64,000 bases of DNA from Hydrogenovibrio sp. 3SP14C1 (GTDB taxonomy: Bacteria > Pseudomonadota > Gammaproteobacteria > Thiomicrospirales > Thiomicrospiraceae): the NCBI RefSeq assembly GCF_029625905.1, contig NZ_JARTLM010000002.1, forward strand, positions 124,001 to 188,000, given 5' to 3'. Shown here one piece after another: positions 62,693 through 64,000 of this stretch (positions are counted from its first letter, which is position 1; the number at the start of each line of letters is the position of its first letter). The notes beneath the pieces were generated by a model, which was given only the letters and a program-made list of their open reading frames with translations, was not told where the DNA came from and made no database searches. The position numbers were made by a program, and so were the translations under genes.

Positions 62693-62702
62693 CCAGGCCT
62701 GG
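62693..62702. repeat. CCAGGCCTGG palindrome copy 16, in the divergent hisC-mutT gap
   Basis: Exact core with partly symmetric A/T-rich flanks. It sits upstream of both genes, so it cannot be a terminator for either. Confidence 0.9.
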
Positions 62703-62749
62703 TGATTTTTTTGACAAAATATCTTTAAGAAGGTTAAAAGAGAAATTAA

Positions 62750-63700
62750 ATGAGTCAAAGAATTGATATTGCAGTCGGTGTTTTAAGACAAGGTGATCGT
62801 ATTTTGCTGGCACAAAGACAGGCGAAACAGAGCCATGCACTCAAGTGGGAGTTCCCTGGTGGTAAAGTGGAAGCAGTAGAGTCTATTGAAGCGGCCTTGG
62901 TACGAGAGTTTCAAGAGGAGGTTGGTGTTGAAACATCCGATTGGAAACCCTTGATTCAAATCCCTTGGGATTACGATACGGTTTCGGTTCATTTGCATGT
63001 GTATGAATCGGACCAGTTTCAAGGAGCGCCTCATGGAAAAGAGGGCCAGCCTGTTCAATGGACAGTGATTTCCGAACTGCATAATTATGAGTTTCCAGAA
63101 GCCAATAGAGGCATTCTTAGCGCATTGAAGCTGCCTGATGTGTTTATGATATCAGGAAATTTTCATGATGAATATGATGCATTGGGTCGATTAGAAGCCG
63201 CTTTGGATGAAGGCGTTCGCTTGGTGCAGTTACGTGCCAAGCAAATGGAGGAAACCGACTTTATAGCCTTGGCTAAAAAAGCCATTGCGCTGACACATCG
63301 CTATAATGAGGCTAAGATTTTAATTAATGGCAAGCCTGATTGGTTGGATGTTTTGCCAGAAGCAGATGGTCTGCAGTTGGCGTCAACCGCAATTATGGAC
63401 TTGACGGATAGACCTATTTCAAAAGATAAAATTTTAAGTATCTCGACGCATACTAAAACGGAAATTGCCAAAGCATTAGAGCTGAAGGCTGACCTGTTAT
63501 TGTTATCGCCGGTGAAGAAAACCAGTTCTCACCCAGATATGGATGGAATGGGTTGGGAAACCTTTTCAGAGATGGTTGCTGATATTCCCATTCCGGTGTT
63601 TGCATTAGGTGGGATGAAGCAATCAGATGTCGAACAGGCTACAAGCCAGGGTGCTCAAGGAATTGCAGCGATTTCAGGGCTTTGGCCTGATCCTATTTAG
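62750..63700 (+). CDS. Fused MutT (Nudix) and ThiE/TenI-like protein
   Basis: 316 residues. The N-terminal domain (about 1-130) is an 8-oxo-dGTP pyrophosphatase with the full Nudix box GGKVEAVESIEAALVREFQEEVG. The C-terminal domain (about 140-316) resembles thiamine-phosphate synthase (ThiE/TenI), with LEAALDEGVRLVQLRAKQM, LINGKPDWLDVLPEADGLQL and FALGGMKQSDVEQATSQGAQGIAAISG. Such fusions next to secA-argJ are known from other gammaproteobacteria (memory). It overlaps the next convergent gene by 8 bp. Start ATG 62750 with a weak AAGAAGG upstream. Confidence 0.9.
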   Translation: MSQRIDIAVGVLRQGDRILLAQRQAKQSHALKWEFPGGKVEAVESIEAALVREFQEEVGVETSDWKPLIQIPWDYDTVSVHLHVYESDQFQGAPHGKEGQPVQWTVISELHNYEFPEANRGILSALKLPDVFMISGNFHDEYDALGRLEAALDEGVRLVQLRAKQMEETDFIALAKKAIALTHRYNEAKILINGKPDWLDVLPEADGLQLASTAIMDLTDRPISKDKILSISTHTKTEIAKALELKADLLLLSPVKKTSSHPDMDGMGWETFSEMVADIPIPVFALGGMKQSDVEQATSQGAQGIAAISGLWPDPI

Positions 63701-64000
63701 TTTGCGCAGCCTTTTGTTGTGCTCGGATATAAGCCGGTAAATCTGGGGTCTTGAGTGTGGTGACTTCTAAATCGTACTTTTGCAGTTCTTGGTTTAAAAG
63801 CTGCCAGTTGGTATTGCCCACCGTCCAGTTAGTGTGAAAGTACATTCGTTGATTGTTTTTGAGCTGGATACCTTCATAGATTAAACTCATCTCAGGATGT
63901 TGGTCGGCTAACACTCTAAAATCTTCTTCACTCAAAATATGGGCTGAATTTAACCCACTGGTTTTTACCAATTCTTTGAAGCTATCTAAGGTCAGACCCA
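63693..64000 (-). CDS. Unknown protein, C-terminal part (cut by right edge)
   Basis: The frame stays open to the window end, so the start lies outside. About 100 residues are visible, mostly polar, with an aromatic block (MYFHTNWTVGNTNWQLL) and a basic tail (AYIRAQQKAAQTK). No family was recognised. It is convergent with the MutT-ThiE gene and overlaps it by 8 bp. Signal peptide or domain content cannot be judged. Confidence 0.6.
   Translation of the reverse strand, partial: GLTLDSFKELVKTSGLNSAHILSEEDFRVLADQHPEMSLIYEGIQLKNNQRMYFHTNWTVGNTNWQLLNQELQKYDLEVTTLKTPDLPAYIRAQQKAAQTK

Overview
The window is chromosomal DNA of a gammaproteobacterium. Gene content and order (pst-pho, a dcw cluster running into lpxC-secA, suf, znu), the fairly AT-rich sequence and the protein sequences suggest a Hydrogenovibrio/Thiomicrospira-type sulfur oxidiser. 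The genus is an inference from memory, not a search result. No insertion sequence, prophage, CRISPR array or rRNA operon was recognised.

Layout. 1-8620 is a phosphate island: pstC (cut by the left edge), pstA, pstB, phoU, phoB and phoR in one direction, a convergent Pit-type permease, and pstS behind a clear Pho box. 8620-15320 is housekeeping: a [2Fe-2S] ferredoxin, a bacterial voltage-gated channel with an acidic filter (TFEDWTD), a periplasmic DsrE-like protein, BolA, tesA head to head with a ybbA/ybbP-like ABC exporter pair, and tRNA-Pro(GGG). 15321-21505 holds hrpB, a PilZ-HDOD protein, three small conserved genes of uncharacterised families (DUF3010, DUF3185, DUF2062) and RNase P RNA.

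21898-60146 carries the division and cell-wall (dcw) genes, in an unusual form. A strong promoter and four 10-bp-phased MraZ boxes precede mraZ-rsmH. Next comes ftsZ, which normally sits after ftsA, and then ftsL-ftsI-murE-murF-mraY-murD-ftsW-murG. The cluster is then interrupted by about 17 kb: an SDR, two chemoreceptors (one with a CZB zinc domain), lgt-thyA-folA, znuBC/znuA with a CobW-like gene, and sufBCDS with an unknown small gene. It resumes as murC-ddl-ftsQ-ftsA-lpxC-secA, with no ftsZ between ftsA and lpxC. 60147-64000 has argJ, hisC, a MutT-ThiE fusion and a partial unknown gene.

Across the window the palindrome CCAGGCCTGG occurs 11 times exactly and 5 times with one mismatch, inside genes (both PGL and QAW reading frames) and between them. 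Random expectation is well under one copy. Several copies extend into perfect 24-bp palindromes, including two inside hrpB and znuA. This repeat and the relocated ftsZ are the main unexplained signals. Others are a three-way-junction RNA between secA and argJ, a CobW-like protein lacking its diagnostic motifs and coupled to znuA, and an IscR-type palindrome before suf.
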